Counted from the first letter of the stretch, positions 43,381-52,773 are shown. The stretch: DNA of 64,000 nucleotides from Bordetella petrii (GCF_017356245.1 NZ_JAFMZZ010000004.1:1-64000); one strand, 5' to 3'. Notes: generated by a model from the sequence alone, not told the origin. Numbers and translations: made by a program.

Positions 43381-44334
43381 GTGAGCAAGCAATTCGCCTC
43401 GCACGCCGACCTTGCCGACAAAGTCGTATCGTTCGACAAGCTGTCCGACAACGCCTATGCCTACACCGCCGAAGGCGACCCCAACACCGGCGTCATCATC
43501 GGCGACGAAGCCGTCATGGTGGTGGACACGCAGGCCACGCCCGTCATGGCGCAGGACGTGATCCGCCGCATCCGCGAAGTTACCGACAAGCCCATCAAGT
43601 ACATCCTGCTGTCGCACTACCACGCGGTGCGGGTGTTCGGCGCGTCGGCCTACAACGCGCAGGAAATCCTGGCCAGCCGCGACACCCACGACCTGATCGC
43701 CGAGCGCGGCGAGCAGGACAAGGCCAGCGAGATCGGCCGCTTTCCGCGCCTGTTCCGCAACGCCGAATCGATTCCGCCCGGCCTGGTGTGGCCCACCATG
43801 ACGTTCCAGGGCGCCATGACGGTCAACCTGGGCAACCTGGAAGTGCACCTGCTGCAGGTGGGCCGCGGCCACACCAAGGGCGACACGATCGCCTGGCTGC
43901 CCGAACAGAAAATCCTGTTCGCCGGCGACCTGGTCGAATACCAGTCCACGCCCTACTGCGGCGACGCCTATTTCCGCGACTGGCCCGCCACGCTGGACGC
44001 GCTGGCCGGCTTCAACGCCGAGAAAATGGTGCCCGGCCGCGGCCCGGCGCTGAAGAACGCCGCCGAAGTGCGCCAGGGCCTGGCCGGCACGCGCGCCTTC
44101 CTGACCGACCTGTACAGCGCCGTGAACCGCGGCGTGGCCGACGGCAAAGACCTGAAGACCATCTACCGCGAGGTGTACGACTTCATGCGCCCGCGCTACA
44201 GCGACTGGGTCATCTTCGACCACTGCATGCCGTTCGACGTGTCGCGCGCCTACGACGAGGCCACCGGGTACGATGATCCGCGCATCTGGACGGACAAGCG
44301 CGACCTGGAAATGTGGAAACAGCTGGAAGGCTGA
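43381..44334 (+). CDS. Metallo-beta-lactamase-fold protein with altered metal site
   Basis: MBL-fold hydrolase-like protein, 317 residues, GTG start with AGGAGAC upstream. The usual HxHxDH motif reads SHYHAVRV (His79, His81), so the Asp and second-site His are replaced by Val and Arg. Later ligands remain: GRGHTKGD (His164) and FAGDLVEYQ (Asp183). One metal site could still form. No signal peptide is seen. It precedes the FAD hydroxylase by 99 nt in the same direction, in an aromatic catabolic context. The reaction is unknown; a single-metal hydrolase or a sensor is possible. Confidence 0.8.
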   Translation: MSKQFASHADLADKVVSFDKLSDNAYAYTAEGDPNTGVIIGDEAVMVVDTQATPVMAQDVIRRIREVTDKPIKYILLSHYHAVRVFGASAYNAQEILASRDTHDLIAERGEQDKASEIGRFPRLFRNAESIPPGLVWPTMTFQGAMTVNLGNLEVHLLQVGRGHTKGDTIAWLPEQKILFAGDLVEYQSTPYCGDAYFRDWPATLDALAGFNAEKMVPGRGPALKNAAEVRQGLAGTRAFLTDLYSAVNRGVADGKDLKTIYREVYDFMRPRYSDWVIFDHCMPFDVSRAYDEATGYDDPRIWTDKRDLEMWKQLEG

Positions 44335-44433
44335 GCCGCTTTCCGCAATACGTTGTGCAGGCCGCGCCAGCGCTCCCCAGAGAGCGCGGCGGCGCGCCGT
44401 GGCGAGCCGCGTCTCGCCCTCAGGAGACAATGC

Positions 44434-46113
44434 GTGACCGATATCGATTACCAGGCGCTGGAGTTCGCCTACCAGAAACACGCCGACCAGTCGTGCCCGG
44501 CGCCCGCCTCGCATCGCGTGGTGGTGGTGGGCGCGGGCCCGGTGGGCCTGACCACCGCGCTGGACCTGGCGCAGCGCGGCGTGCGCGTGGTGGTGCTGGA
44601 TGACGACTACCGCCTGTCCACCGGTTCGCGCGCCATCTGTTTCGCCAAGCGCACCCTCGAAATCTGGGACCGCCTGGGCGTGGGCCAGCGCATGGCCGGC
44701 AAGGGCGTGTCGTGGCACGTCGGCAAAGTGTTTTTCCGCGACCAGGAAGTCTGGCGCTTCGACCTGCTGCCCGAGCCGGGCCACCGCCGCCCCGCTTTCG
44801 TGAACCTGCAGCAATACTATGTGGAAGGCTTTCTGCACGAGGCCGCCTGCGCGCATCCGCTGATCGACCTGCGCTGGAAAAGCAAGGTGGTGGGGGTGGA
44901 GCAGCGCCCCGGCGGCGTGGCGCTGTCGGTGGAAACGCCCGACGGCCCCTATGCGCTGCAGGCCGAATGGCTGATCGCCTGCGACGGCGCGCGCTCGCCG
45001 GTGCGCAAGCTGCTGGGCCAGGAAAGCCATGGCCGCGTCTTCAAAGACCGCTTCCTGATCGCCGACGTCAGAATGACGGCCGACTTCCCGGCCGAGCGCT
45101 GGTTCTGGTTCGACCCGCCCTTCCATCCCAACCAGTCGGTGCTGCTGCACATGCAGCCCGACAATGTCTGGCGCATCGATTTCCAGCTGGGCTGGAACGC
45201 CGACCCGGTCGAGGCCGTCAAGCCGGCCAACGTGCTGCCGCGCATCCGCGCGCTGCTGGGCGCCGATACGCAGTTCGAGCTGGAATGGGTCAGCGTGTAC
45301 ACCTTCGCGTGCGAGCGCATGGACGCCTTCCGCCATGGACGCGTGGTGTTCGCGGGCGACGCCGCGCACCGGGTGTCGCCCTTCGGCGCGCGCGGCGCCA
45401 ACAGCGGCGTGCAGGATGCCGAGAACCTGGCCTGGAAACTGCAGGCCGTGCTGGACGGCGCGGCGCCCGAGTCGCTGGTCGACACGTATGCCGCGGAGCG
45501 CGAGCAGGCGGCCGACGAAAACCTGCTGAACTCGACGCGCTCCACCGATTTCATCACCCCCAAAAGCGAGGTCAGCCGCAGCTTCCGCAACGCGGTGCTG
45601 AACCTGGCGCGCGAGCACCCCTTTGCGCGTGCGCTGGTCAACAGCGGGCGGCTGTCGCTGCCCAGCGTCTATGCGGATTCGCCGCTCAATACGCCGGACA
45701 CCGAGGCCTATGCGGGACGCCTGGCCCCCGGCGCGGTGGCGCTGGACGCGCCGGTACGCGCGGCCGACGGCAGCGACGCCTGGTGGCTGTCGTACCTGGA
45801 CGGCCGCTTTGTGCTGGCGCTGTTCTGCGGTGGCCGGCAGCCCGACGGCGCAACGCTGCAAGCCTTGCGCGGCCTGGCCGGCGGCCGCGTGCCGCTGCGC
45901 ATCGTGCTGGTGGGCGACGGCAGCGCCCCGCTCGAAGCCGCGCCCGGCATCGACGTGGCGCACGACCACCAGGGCTGCCTGGTGCAGCGCTACGACGCCC
46001 GCCCCGGCACCTGCTATCTGCTGCGGCCCGACCAGCACGTGGCGGCGCGCCGCCGCGCCTTCGACGCGCCGGCCATCGCCGGTGCGCTGGCGCGCGCCCT
46101 GGGCCATGCCTGA
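44434..46113 (+). CDS. FAD-dependent aromatic hydroxylase (MhaA/PheA-like)
   Basis: Class A flavoprotein monooxygenase, 559 residues. The FAD-binding dinucleotide motif VVVGAGPVGLTTAL is at about 30-43, the DG motif is ACDGARSPVRKLLG, and the GD motif is VVFAGDAAHRVSPFGARGAN. A thioredoxin-like C-terminal domain follows, as in phenol and hydroxyphenylpropionate hydroxylases. GTG start with CAGGAGAC ahead. The next gene encodes a 69-residue DUF2783 protein. Size and partner resemble the two-part 3-hydroxyphenylacetate 6-hydroxylase (MhaA plus small coupling protein MhaB), and hmgA is close by, so the product may be homogentisate. That assignment is inference. Confidence 0.85.
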   Translation: MTDIDYQALEFAYQKHADQSCPAPASHRVVVVGAGPVGLTTALDLAQRGVRVVVLDDDYRLSTGSRAICFAKRTLEIWDRLGVGQRMAGKGVSWHVGKVFFRDQEVWRFDLLPEPGHRRPAFVNLQQYYVEGFLHEAACAHPLIDLRWKSKVVGVEQRPGGVALSVETPDGPYALQAEWLIACDGARSPVRKLLGQESHGRVFKDRFLIADVRMTADFPAERWFWFDPPFHPNQSVLLHMQPDNVWRIDFQLGWNADPVEAVKPANVLPRIRALLGADTQFELEWVSVYTFACERMDAFRHGRVVFAGDAAHRVSPFGARGANSGVQDAENLAWKLQAVLDGAAPESLVDTYAAEREQAADENLLNSTRSTDFITPKSEVSRSFRNAVLNLAREHPFARALVNSGRLSLPSVYADSPLNTPDTEAYAGRLAPGAVALDAPVRAADGSDAWWLSYLDGRFVLALFCGGRQPDGATLQALRGLAGGRVPLRIVLVGDGSAPLEAAPGIDVAHDHQGCLVQRYDARPGTCYLLRPDQHVAARRRAFDAPAIAGALARALGHA

Positions 46114-46126
46114 AGGAACCGACACC

Positions 46127-46336
46127 ATGCCCTTGATCATCGACACCAACCTGCCGGCGCCGGATGCGTTCTACGAAGCGCTGATCGACACGCACCGCGA
46201 CCTGAGCGATACCCAGAGCGCGGAACTGAACGCCGCCCTGATTTTGCTGCTGGCCAATCACATCGGCGACATGGACGTCATCCGCGATGCGCTGGCGCGC
46301 GCGCGAAGTTCGGTGCTGCCCGGCGCCGCGCCCTGA
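46127..46336 (+). CDS. DUF2783 small protein, possible hydroxylase coupling protein
   Basis: A 69-residue acidic helical protein, MPLIIDTNLPAPDAFYEAL at the start, with DLSDTQSAELNAALILLLAN in the middle, matching DUF2783. It has GAAGGAA before its ATG and lies 13 nt after the FAD hydroxylase stop. In the MhaAB system a small coupling protein of similar size is needed for productive hydroxylation; this may be its counterpart. It ends directly against the stop codon of the converging LysR gene. Confidence 0.8.
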   Translation: MPLIIDTNLPAPDAFYEALIDTHRDLSDTQSAELNAALILLLANHIGDMDVIRDALARARSSVLPGAAP

Positions 46337-47245
46337 TCAGGCGGCGTCGGCGAACGTATCCAGCACCAATGCGCGCAGCCACTGGCTGCCGCTGTCGCGA
46401 TGGAAGCGCCGGTGCCAGTACAGATTGGTCTGCAGCGCCGGCACCCGCACCGGCGGCGTCAGCATGCCCAGCTGGAAATACGGCGCCGTGCTGGCCGCCA
46501 GCTTGCGCGGCACGGTGGCCAGCAGATCGGTAGTGGCCACGATGTACGGCACCGCCGAAAAATGCGGCACGCTGAAATTCGATTCGAGCGCCACGCCGGC
46601 TTTTTCCAGCGACTGGTTCACCTGCCCGTAGGGCGCGGCGCGCGACACCACCAGGTGGCTCTCGGCGCGGAACGCCTTCAGCCCCATGCCTTCATGGGCC
46701 GTGGGATGGCCGCGCCGGAACAGCGTGGCGTAGCCCTGGCGGAACAGCATGCGCTGCATGATGCCGCTGCCCAGGTCTTCGAAGGCGCCGATGGCCAGGT
46801 CGACCCGGCCCGCATCCATTTCGCGGCGCAGGTCGGCGCCCGCCAGGCGCAGCGAATCGATGCGGATCGCCGGCGCATGGCGCGCGCATTGCTCCATCAG
46901 GCGCGGCATGAAGTGGATCTCGCCCACGTCCGACATGGCGATGCGGAAGCGCCGCTGGCTGTCGGCGGGACGGAAGTCCTGGGTGGCCTCGAGGGTGTGC
47001 GACAGCAGCGCCAGGGCTTCGCCCACCGGCCCGCCCAGGCGTTCGGCCTGCGGCGTGGGCTGCATGCCCTGCGGCGTGCGCACGAACAGGTCGTCGCCCA
47101 GGGCGGTGCGCAGGCGCCGCAACGCGTTGCTGACGGCGGGCTGCGACAGGTCCAGGCGCCGCGCCACGGCCGAGATATTGCGCTCTTCCAGCAAGTGCTG
47201 GAACACCACCAGCAGGTTCAGATCGATATTGCGAAGTTCGGCCAT
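46337..47245 (-). CDS. LysR-family regulator divergent from hmgA
   Basis: Regulator of 302 residues. NodD-like HTH: NIDLNLLVVFQHLLEERNIS then AVARRLDLSQPAVSNALRRL (about 5-50). The effector domain begins near 90 (RRFRIAMSDVGEIHFMPRL). The start MAELRNIDLNLL is typical; a longer in-frame start would run through hmgA sequence. It is divergent from hmgA across 145 nt and convergent with the hydroxylase genes, so it probably controls homogentisate catabolism. The inducer is unknown. Confidence 0.9.
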   Translation of the reverse strand: MAELRNIDLNLLVVFQHLLEERNISAVARRLDLSQPAVSNALRRLRTALGDDLFVRTPQGMQPTPQAERLGGPVGEALALLSHTLEATQDFRPADSQRRFRIAMSDVGEIHFMPRLMEQCARHAPAIRIDSLRLAGADLRREMDAGRVDLAIGAFEDLGSGIMQRMLFRQGYATLFRRGHPTAHEGMGLKAFRAESHLVVSRAAPYGQVNQSLEKAGVALESNFSVPHFSAVPYIVATTDLLATVPRKLAASTAPYFQLGMLTPPVRVPALQTNLYWHRRFHRDSGSQWLRALVLDTFADAA

Positions 47246-47316
47246 GCAGGTTCCCGCGGTAGTTGCCAGGTATTCATGAAATTTATAGTCGATATTTTTG
47301 TATTCCCATAGCCATG

Positions 47317-47351
47317 GGCAGGCTTTTTTCCGAAAATAGGGTTTGCCTGCC
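47317..47351. promoter_or_regulatory. Inverted repeat in the hmgA leader
   Basis: GGCAGGC (47317-47323) and GCCTGCC (47345-47351) flank a 21-nt T/A-rich loop, ending 39 nt before the hmgA start. Upstream, TTCATGAA (47273-47280) is an 8-bp palindrome in an AT-rich stretch suited to LysR binding. One or both may control the divergent hmgA/lysR promoters. Confidence 0.35.
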
Positions 47352-47390
47352 GCGCGCCCCAAGACGCGCGTTCCCCAAGAGAGAGACGCC

Positions 47391-48689
47391 ATGCCCCTGC
47401 AATACCAACCCGGATTCGGCAACGACTGGGCCACCGAGGCCCTGCCCGGCGCATTGCCGGCCGGCCGCAATTCCCCGCAGCGCTGCCCATACGGCCTGTA
47501 TGCCGAACAGCTGTCGGGCACGGCCTTTACCGCGCCGCGCGCTGAGAATCGCCGCTCGTGGCTGTACCGCATCCGGCCCGCGGCGCAGCACCGCCCGTTC
47601 GAGCCGTTCGGCGGCGCGGCGCGCTGGCTCAGCGAATTCGGAAGCGCCCCGGTCACGCCCAACCAGTTGCGCTGGAGCCCGTTGCCCCTGCCCCAGGCGC
47701 CCACCGATTTCATCGAAGGGGTGCAGACCTGGGGCGGCAACGGCGGGCCGGGCGAACACGGCGGCGTCGGCATCCACCTGTACGCGGCCAACCGTTCCAT
47801 GCAGGGCCGCTTTTTCTATAACGCCGACGGCGAACTGCTGATCGTGCCGCAGCAGGGGCGGCTGCGCCTGGCCACCGAACTGGGCGTGATCGAGGTCGAG
47901 CCCCTGGAAATCGCCGTGATTCCGCGCGGCGTGCGTCTGCGCGTCGAACTGCCCGACGGACAGGCGCGCGGCTACATGCTGGAAAACTTCGGCGCCGCGC
48001 TGCGCCTGCCCGAACTCGGCCCCATCGGCTCGAACTGCCTGGCCAACGCGCGCGACTTCCAGACCCCGGTGGCCTGGTACGAAGACGTGGAAGGCGACTT
48101 CGAACTGATCGCCAAATTCACCGGCGGCTTCTGGCGCGCCGCCATCGGCCATTCGCCGCTGGATGTGGTGGCCTGGCATGGCACGCACGCCCCCTACAAG
48201 TACGACCTGCGCCATTTCAACGCCATCGGCTCGATCAGTTTCGACCACCCCGACCCTTCCATTTTCACGGTGCTGACCTCGCCGTCGGACACCCCCGGCA
48301 CGGCCAATATGGATTTCGCCATCTTCCCGCCGCGCGTGCTGGCCATGGAAGACACGTTCCGGCCGCCCTGGTTCCACCGCAATGTGGCCAGCGAGTTCAT
48401 GGGGCTGATCCACGGCGTGTACGACGCCAAGGCCGAAGGCTTCGCGCCCGGCGGCGCCAGCCTGCACAACTGCATGAGCGGGCACGGCCCCGACGCCGGC
48501 ACCTTCGAAAAAGCCACCGCCGCCGACACCCGCCAGCCGCATTACATCCGCGATACGATGGCGTTCATGTTCGAAACGCGGCGCGTCATCCGCCCCACCG
48601 CGCAGGCGCTGGCCAGCGCGCAATTGCAAGACGACTACTACCAATGCTGGCAAGGGCTGAACAAGCACTTCAATCCAGCCCAACCCTGA
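47391..48689 (+). CDS. hmgA: Homogentisate 1,2-dioxygenase
   Basis: Opens the homogentisate ring to maleylacetoacetate using Fe(II). It has 432 residues. The family start [20 protein letters not shown] is clear. The iron-binding region includes [18 protein letters not shown] (His and Glu ligands) and [12 protein letters not shown] (His ligand). AGAGAGA precedes the ATG. It is followed by fahA after 13 nt. Maleylacetoacetate isomerase, the intervening step, is not in the window and must be elsewhere or replaced by glutathione chemistry. Confidence 0.98.
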   Translation: MPLQYQPGFGNDWATEALPGALPAGRNSPQRCPYGLYAEQLSGTAFTAPRAENRRSWLYRIRPAAQHRPFEPFGGAARWLSEFGSAPVTPNQLRWSPLPLPQAPTDFIEGVQTWGGNGGPGEHGGVGIHLYAANRSMQGRFFYNADGELLIVPQQGRLRLATELGVIEVEPLEIAVIPRGVRLRVELPDGQARGYMLENFGAALRLPELGPIGSNCLANARDFQTPVAWYEDVEGDFELIAKFTGGFWRAAIGHSPLDVVAWHGTHAPYKYDLRHFNAIGSISFDHPDPSIFTVLTSPSDTPGTANMDFAIFPPRVLAMEDTFRPPWFHRNVASEFMGLIHGVYDAKAEGFAPGGASLHNCMSGHGPDAGTFEKATAADTRQPHYIRDTMAFMFETRRVIRPTAQALASAQLQDDYYQCWQGLNKHFNPAQP

Positions 48690-48702
48690 CCCACCACCGC
48701 CC

Positions 48703-50016
48703 ATGACCACTTTGAACGAAACCCACGACGCCGCCCTGACCAGCTGGGTAGCCAGCGCCAACGACGGCGCCACCGGCTTCCCGGTGCAGAACCTGCCTTA
48801 CGCGGTGTTCCGCCGCCGCGGCTCGCAAGAAGCCTTCCGCCCCGGCGCAGCCATCGGCGACCGCATCGTCGACCTGTCCGCCCTGGCGGGCCTGAATGTG
48901 TTCGACGGCCAGGCCGCCGAAGCGCTGGCCGCCTGCACGGGCGACAGCCTGAACGCCTTGATGGCGCTGGGCCGCGCGCACTGGAGCGCGCTGCGGCTGG
49001 CGCTGTCGCGCGCCCTGCGCAGCGGCTCGCCCCTGCAGGCGCGCATCGAGCCGCTGCTGGTGGCGCAGGCCGACGCCGAATACACCACGCCGGCCCGCAT
49101 CGGCGACTACACCGATTTTTATATCTCGCTGCACCACGCCACCTCGGTGGGCAGGCAGTTCCGCCCCGACAACCCGCTGCTGCCCAACTACAAATGGGTG
49201 CCCATCGGCTACCACGGCCGCGCCTCCAGCCTGGGCGTGAACCAGCGCTTTCCGCGCCCGGTGGGCCAGACCCGCCCCGCCGCCGAAGGCGAAGCCCCGC
49301 AGTTCGGCCCGTGCAAGCGGCTCGACTACGAGCTGGAACTGGGCGTGTTCGTCGGCCAGGGCAACGCGCAGGGCGAGCGCATCGCCCTGGACCAGGCCGA
49401 CAACCACATCTTCGGCCTTTGCATCCTGAACGACTGGTCGGCGCGCGATATCCAGGCCTGGGAATACCAGCCGCTGGGACCCTTCCTGTCCAAGAATTTC
49501 GCCTCGACCATCTCGCCCTGGATCGTCACCCTGGAAGCGCTGGAACCCTTCCGCGCCGCCTGGACCCGCCCGGCCGGCGACCCGCAGCCGCTGCCGTACC
49601 TGTCGTCGGACGCCAACCGCGCGCAGGGCGCCTACGACGTGCAGATGGAAGTCCTGCTGGCCACCGAGGCCTCGCGCGCCGCCCAGCATGCGCCGGCCCA
49701 CCTGTCGGCCAGCAATTTCCGCGACGCCTACTGGAACATCGCGCAATTGATCGCGCACCACACCGTCAACGGCTGCAATCTGCAGCCGGGCGACCTGCTC
49801 GGCACGGGCACGCTGTCGGGCCCCAACCCCGACGAAGCGGGTTCGCTGCTGGAACTGTCCCAGGGCGGCAAAACGCCGATCGACCTGCCGTGGGGCGAAC
49901 AACGCACCTTCCTGCAGGACGGCGACCAGATCATCATCCGCGCGCACTGCCAGAAGCCGGGCTACCCGCGCATCGGATTCGGCGAATCGTCCGGCACCGT
50001 GCTGCCCGCGCGCTGA
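48703..50016 (+). CDS. fahA: Fumarylacetoacetase
   Basis: Final step of tyrosine/homogentisate degradation, hydrolysing fumarylacetoacetate to fumarate and acetoacetate. It has 437 residues. An N-terminal SH3-like domain is followed by the FAH fold: YTDFYISLHHATSVG (catalytic His and metal Asp), YELELGVFVGQGN (metal Glu) and LNDWSARDIQAWEYQPLGPF (metal Asp, signature). Operon partner of hmgA. A short dispersed repeat follows its stop. Confidence 0.98.
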   Translation: MTTLNETHDAALTSWVASANDGATGFPVQNLPYAVFRRRGSQEAFRPGAAIGDRIVDLSALAGLNVFDGQAAEALAACTGDSLNALMALGRAHWSALRLALSRALRSGSPLQARIEPLLVAQADAEYTTPARIGDYTDFYISLHHATSVGRQFRPDNPLLPNYKWVPIGYHGRASSLGVNQRFPRPVGQTRPAAEGEAPQFGPCKRLDYELELGVFVGQGNAQGERIALDQADNHIFGLCILNDWSARDIQAWEYQPLGPFLSKNFASTISPWIVTLEALEPFRAAWTRPAGDPQPLPYLSSDANRAQGAYDVQMEVLLATEASRAAQHAPAHLSASNFRDAYWNIAQLIAHHTVNGCNLQPGDLLGTGTLSGPNPDEAGSLLELSQGGKTPIDLPWGEQRTFLQDGDQIIIRAHCQKPGYPRIGFGESSGTVLPAR

Positions 50017-50040
50017 AACCGCGGCTATCTGCCACACAGC

Positions 50041-50069
50041 GGTGTCTGACACCTTCGGAGTCAGACACC
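50041..50069 (+). repeat. Dispersed palindromic repeat, half copy
   Basis: GGTGTCTGACACC and GGAGTCAGACACC joined by TTC, equivalent to the second hairpin of the copies at 18767 and 43165. The first hairpin is missing. It lies 24 nt after the fahA stop and before the converging GntR gene. Confidence 0.8.
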
Positions 50070-50094
50070 TGGCAGCATTTCCGGCATCGCCAGG

Positions 50095-50829
50095 CTAGCG
50101 TTCCTGCGCCCGCCGCAGCCGCTCGCGGCTGTTGCTCAGGTGCGTGCGCATGGCCGCGCGCGCCGCGTCGGCCTCTTGCCGCAGGATGGCCTCGTAGATG
50201 TCTTCGTGTTCCAGGTTGACGCGGGCCAGGTATTGCTCGCGGTCTTCGTGGGCGATGCGGGCCGAATTGATGCGGGTGCGCGGAATGATGGCCGAACCCA
50301 GGTGCGACATCAGGTCGGCGAAATACCGGTTGGCGGTTGCCTGGGCAATCAGCAGGTGGAAGCGGAAATCGGGCGTGATGGTGTCGCCGTCCGCCGCCAG
50401 GCACTTGCGGAACTCATCCAGCGCGCTGCGCATCTCGGCCAGCTGCTGCGGGCTGCGGCGCTGCGCCGCCAGGCCGGCAGCCTCGCTTTCCAGGCAGATG
50501 CGCAGCTCCAGCAGCACCAGCACGTCGCGCACGGTGGCGATATCGGCCGGATCGACCCGGAAATCGGCGCCGCCGCTGGCTTCCAGCGCATAAGTGCCCA
50601 CGCCGTGGTGGGTTTCCACCAGGCCGGCGGCCTGCAGGCGCGACAGCGCTTCGCGCACCACCGTGCGGCTGACGCCGAATTGCCGCATCAGCGCGGATTC
50701 GGTGGGCAGTTTTTCGCCGGGCCGGATCTGCCCGCCGCGGATTCGTTCAGAGAAATCCTCGACCAGGCCCTGCGCCAGGTTGCGCGGCCGGCGTGGCGCG
50801 GAAACTGGCAGGTGTGCGGAATCGCTCAT
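50095..50829 (-). CDS. GntR-family regulator, FadR subgroup
   Basis: Regulator of 244 residues. The winged helix spans about 15-75 (LPTESALMRQFGVSRTVVRE then ALSRLQAAGLVETHHGVGTY). The all-helical FCD ligand domain follows, with metal-binding His residues in RFHLLIAQATANRY and later. FadR-subgroup proteins often sense hexuronates or hydroxy acids. It is divergent from the uronate genes with a palindromic site between them, which fits a repressor of uronate catabolism. The start MSDSAHLP is chosen by domain position; an ATG 51 nt upstream is possible and ribosome-binding signals do not decide. Confidence 0.88.
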   Translation of the reverse strand: MSDSAHLPVSAPRRPRNLAQGLVEDFSERIRGGQIRPGEKLPTESALMRQFGVSRTVVREALSRLQAAGLVETHHGVGTYALEASGGADFRVDPADIATVRDVLVLLELRICLESEAAGLAAQRRSPQQLAEMRSALDEFRKCLAADGDTITPDFRFHLLIAQATANRYFADLMSHLGSAIIPRTRINSARIAHEDREQYLARVNLEHEDIYEAILRQEADAARAAMRTHLSNSRERLRRAQER

Positions 50830-50895
50830 CAAGGGATATCCCGGGTAATCGTGCGCTTGACGTCGAAATTTTTGGGTCATTATACTGCCGCCAAG

Positions 50896-50913
50896 TTGTA
50901 CGATAACGTATAA
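50896..50913. promoter_or_regulatory. GntR-type operator candidate
   Basis: TTGTACGATAACGTATAA, an imperfect palindrome with TACG/CGTA inner arms, resembles operators of GntR/UxuR-type hexuronate regulators. It lies 67 nt before the regulator start and 45 nt before the uronate dehydrogenase start, placing it to control both. Confidence 0.6.
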
Positions 50914-50957
50914 GTTCAATCCCACTGCCGCCCTGCCACACCCGCTGGAACCGCTGC

Positions 50958-51788
50958 ATGACTTCCCCTGCTGAATCGCCCCTGAATACCGCGCGCTGCC
51001 ACCGTTTACTGGTTACCGGCGCGGCCGGCGGCCTGGGCACGGTGCTGCGAGAACGCCTGCGGCCTTACGCCGATATCCTGAAGTTGTCTGACATCTCGGC
51101 CATGCCCCCGGCAGGTCCCGGCGAAGAGGTCGCGCCTTGCGACCTGGCCGACCCGCAGGCCGTGATGGACCTGGTGCGCGGCACCGACGCCATCGTGCAC
51201 CTGGGTGGCGTATCGGTCGAACGCCCGTTCGAAGAGATCCTGCCCGCCAATATCCAGGGCACCTACAACATCTACGAGGCCGCCCGCGTGCACGGCGTGC
51301 GGCGGATCGTGTTCGCCAGCTCCAACCATGTCACCGGCTTCTACCGGCAGGGCCAGGTGCTGGACGCCGACACGCCGCCCCGGCCCGACGGCTACTACGG
51401 CATCAGCAAGGCATTCGGCGAGAACCTGTCGCGCTTCTATTTCGACCGCTACGGCATCGAAACCGTCTGCCTGCGCATCGGCTCGTCGTTTCCCGAAGCG
51501 CGCGACCGCCGCATGCTGGTGACCTGGCTCAGCTACGACGACCTGACCGACCTGGTGGCGCGCTCGCTGTTCACCCCCGGCGTGGGCCACACCATCGTGT
51601 ACGGCGCGTCGGCCAACCGCGACAGCTGGTGGGACAACCGCCTGGCCGCGCGCCTGGGCTTCGCGCCCAAAGATTCCTCGGAACGCTTCCGCGCCGCGGT
51701 CCAGGCCCAGCCGGAACCCGATCCGCAAGACCCGGCGACCCAGTTCCAGGGCGGCGCCTTCGTCAAGGCCGGGCCGTTCAGTTCATGA
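50958..51788 (+). CDS. udh: Uronate dehydrogenase, NAD-dependent SDR
   Basis: Short-chain/extended SDR of 276 residues, probably oxidising D-galacturonate or D-glucuronate to the aldarolactone. NAD-binding LLVTGAAGGLGTVLRE is near 17-32, DAIVHLGGVSVERPF is near 78-92, and the catalytic YYGISKAFGENLSRF holds the YxxxK pair near 152-156. Length and motifs fit the Agrobacterium-type Udh family. It heads an operon with an SMP-30 lactonase and a TRAP transporter, which supports an oxidative uronate route. Its stop overlaps the next ATG. Confidence 0.85.
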   Translation: MTSPAESPLNTARCHRLLVTGAAGGLGTVLRERLRPYADILKLSDISAMPPAGPGEEVAPCDLADPQAVMDLVRGTDAIVHLGGVSVERPFEEILPANIQGTYNIYEAARVHGVRRIVFASSNHVTGFYRQGQVLDADTPPRPDGYYGISKAFGENLSRFYFDRYGIETVCLRIGSSFPEARDRRMLVTWLSYDDLTDLVARSLFTPGVGHTIVYGASANRDSWWDNRLAARLGFAPKDSSERFRAAVQAQPEPDPQDPATQFQGGAFVKAGPFSS

Positions 51789-52675
51789 ACACGCAGCCGC
51801 GGGTCGAACGGCTGGGCGACATGCTGTGCGCCGTGGGCGAAAGCCCGGTGTGGCGCGCCGCCGAACAGGCCCTGTACTGGACCGACATCCCGGCGCGCCG
51901 CCTGTGGCGCTGCGAACCCGGCAGCGGCCAGGCCCGCCACTGGCAACTGCCCGAGATGGCCGGCTGCATCGCCATGCGCGGCGACGGGTGGCTGGCCGCC
52001 ATGGAAACCGGCCTGTACGCGCTGCCCGCCCTGGCCGCCGGGCAGCCCGCCCCCGCCGCGGCGCCGCTGGCCAAGGTGAACCATGCCGCGCCGGACATGC
52101 GCTTCAACGACGGCCGCTGCGACCGGCAGGGCCGCTTCTGGGCCGGCACCATGGCGCAGGACATGGCGCGGGGCCTGGACACGGGCCGCCTGTACCGCTA
52201 CGCCGGCGGCGAGTTGTCCATGCCCGTGCCGCTGGCGCTGATCGTGCCCAACGGCATGGCCTTCAGCCCCGACGGCCGCACCATGTACCTGTCGGACTCG
52301 CACCCGGACCGCCAGGTCGTCTGGGCATTCGACTACGACACCGACGCCGGGCTGCCGCACAACCGCCGCGTGTTCATCGACCGACTGCCCGCCGGCCGCC
52401 CCGACGGCGCGGCGGTGGACCAGGACGGCGGCTACTGGATCTGCGGCAACGACGCCGGCATGCTGTACCGCTATGCCCCCGATGGCCGGCTGGACCGCGG
52501 CCTGCGCCTGCCGGCGGCCAAGCCGGCCATGTGCGCCTTTGGCGGCCCCGGCCTGGACACGCTGTTCGTCACCAGCATCCGGCCGCCCGCCGCGCCGGAC
52601 GACGCCCTGGACGGCGCCGTTTTCGCCTTGCAGCCCGGCACCCGCGGCCTGGAGGAACCGGCTTACCTCGGCTAG
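51785..52675 (+). CDS. SMP-30/gluconolactonase-family lactonase
   Basis: Six-bladed beta-propeller lactonase of 296 residues, likely hydrolysing the aldarolactone made by the dehydrogenase. Metal ligands are visible: AVGESPVW (Glu near 18), MRFNDGRCDRQGRFWAGTM (Asn near 103), IVPNGMAFSPDGRTMYLSDS (Asn near 155) and PDGAAVDQDGGYW (Asp near 203). The start overlaps the udh stop in ATGA. A 98-nt gap leads to the TRAP genes. Confidence 0.88.
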   Translation: MNTQPRVERLGDMLCAVGESPVWRAAEQALYWTDIPARRLWRCEPGSGQARHWQLPEMAGCIAMRGDGWLAAMETGLYALPALAAGQPAPAAAPLAKVNHAAPDMRFNDGRCDRQGRFWAGTMAQDMARGLDTGRLYRYAGGELSMPVPLALIVPNGMAFSPDGRTMYLSDSHPDRQVVWAFDYDTDAGLPHNRRVFIDRLPAGRPDGAAVDQDGGYWICGNDAGMLYRYAPDGRLDRGLRLPAAKPAMCAFGGPGLDTLFVTSIRPPAAPDDALDGAVFALQPGTRGLEEPAYLG

Positions 52676-52773
52676 CCCCCGAGCAGGCCCGCACCCGGGG
52701 CCCACGCCGCAGTCACGCAGAGATTTCCACAAGAACCCTCACCACAGCCGTACTCCCAACCCGGAGGTAGACA

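Noticed and set aside
43363..46149. 928-codon minus-strand frame opposite the MBL-fold and FAD hydroxylase genes
   Set aside because: Shadow of high-GC coding; no recognisable domain and biased composition.
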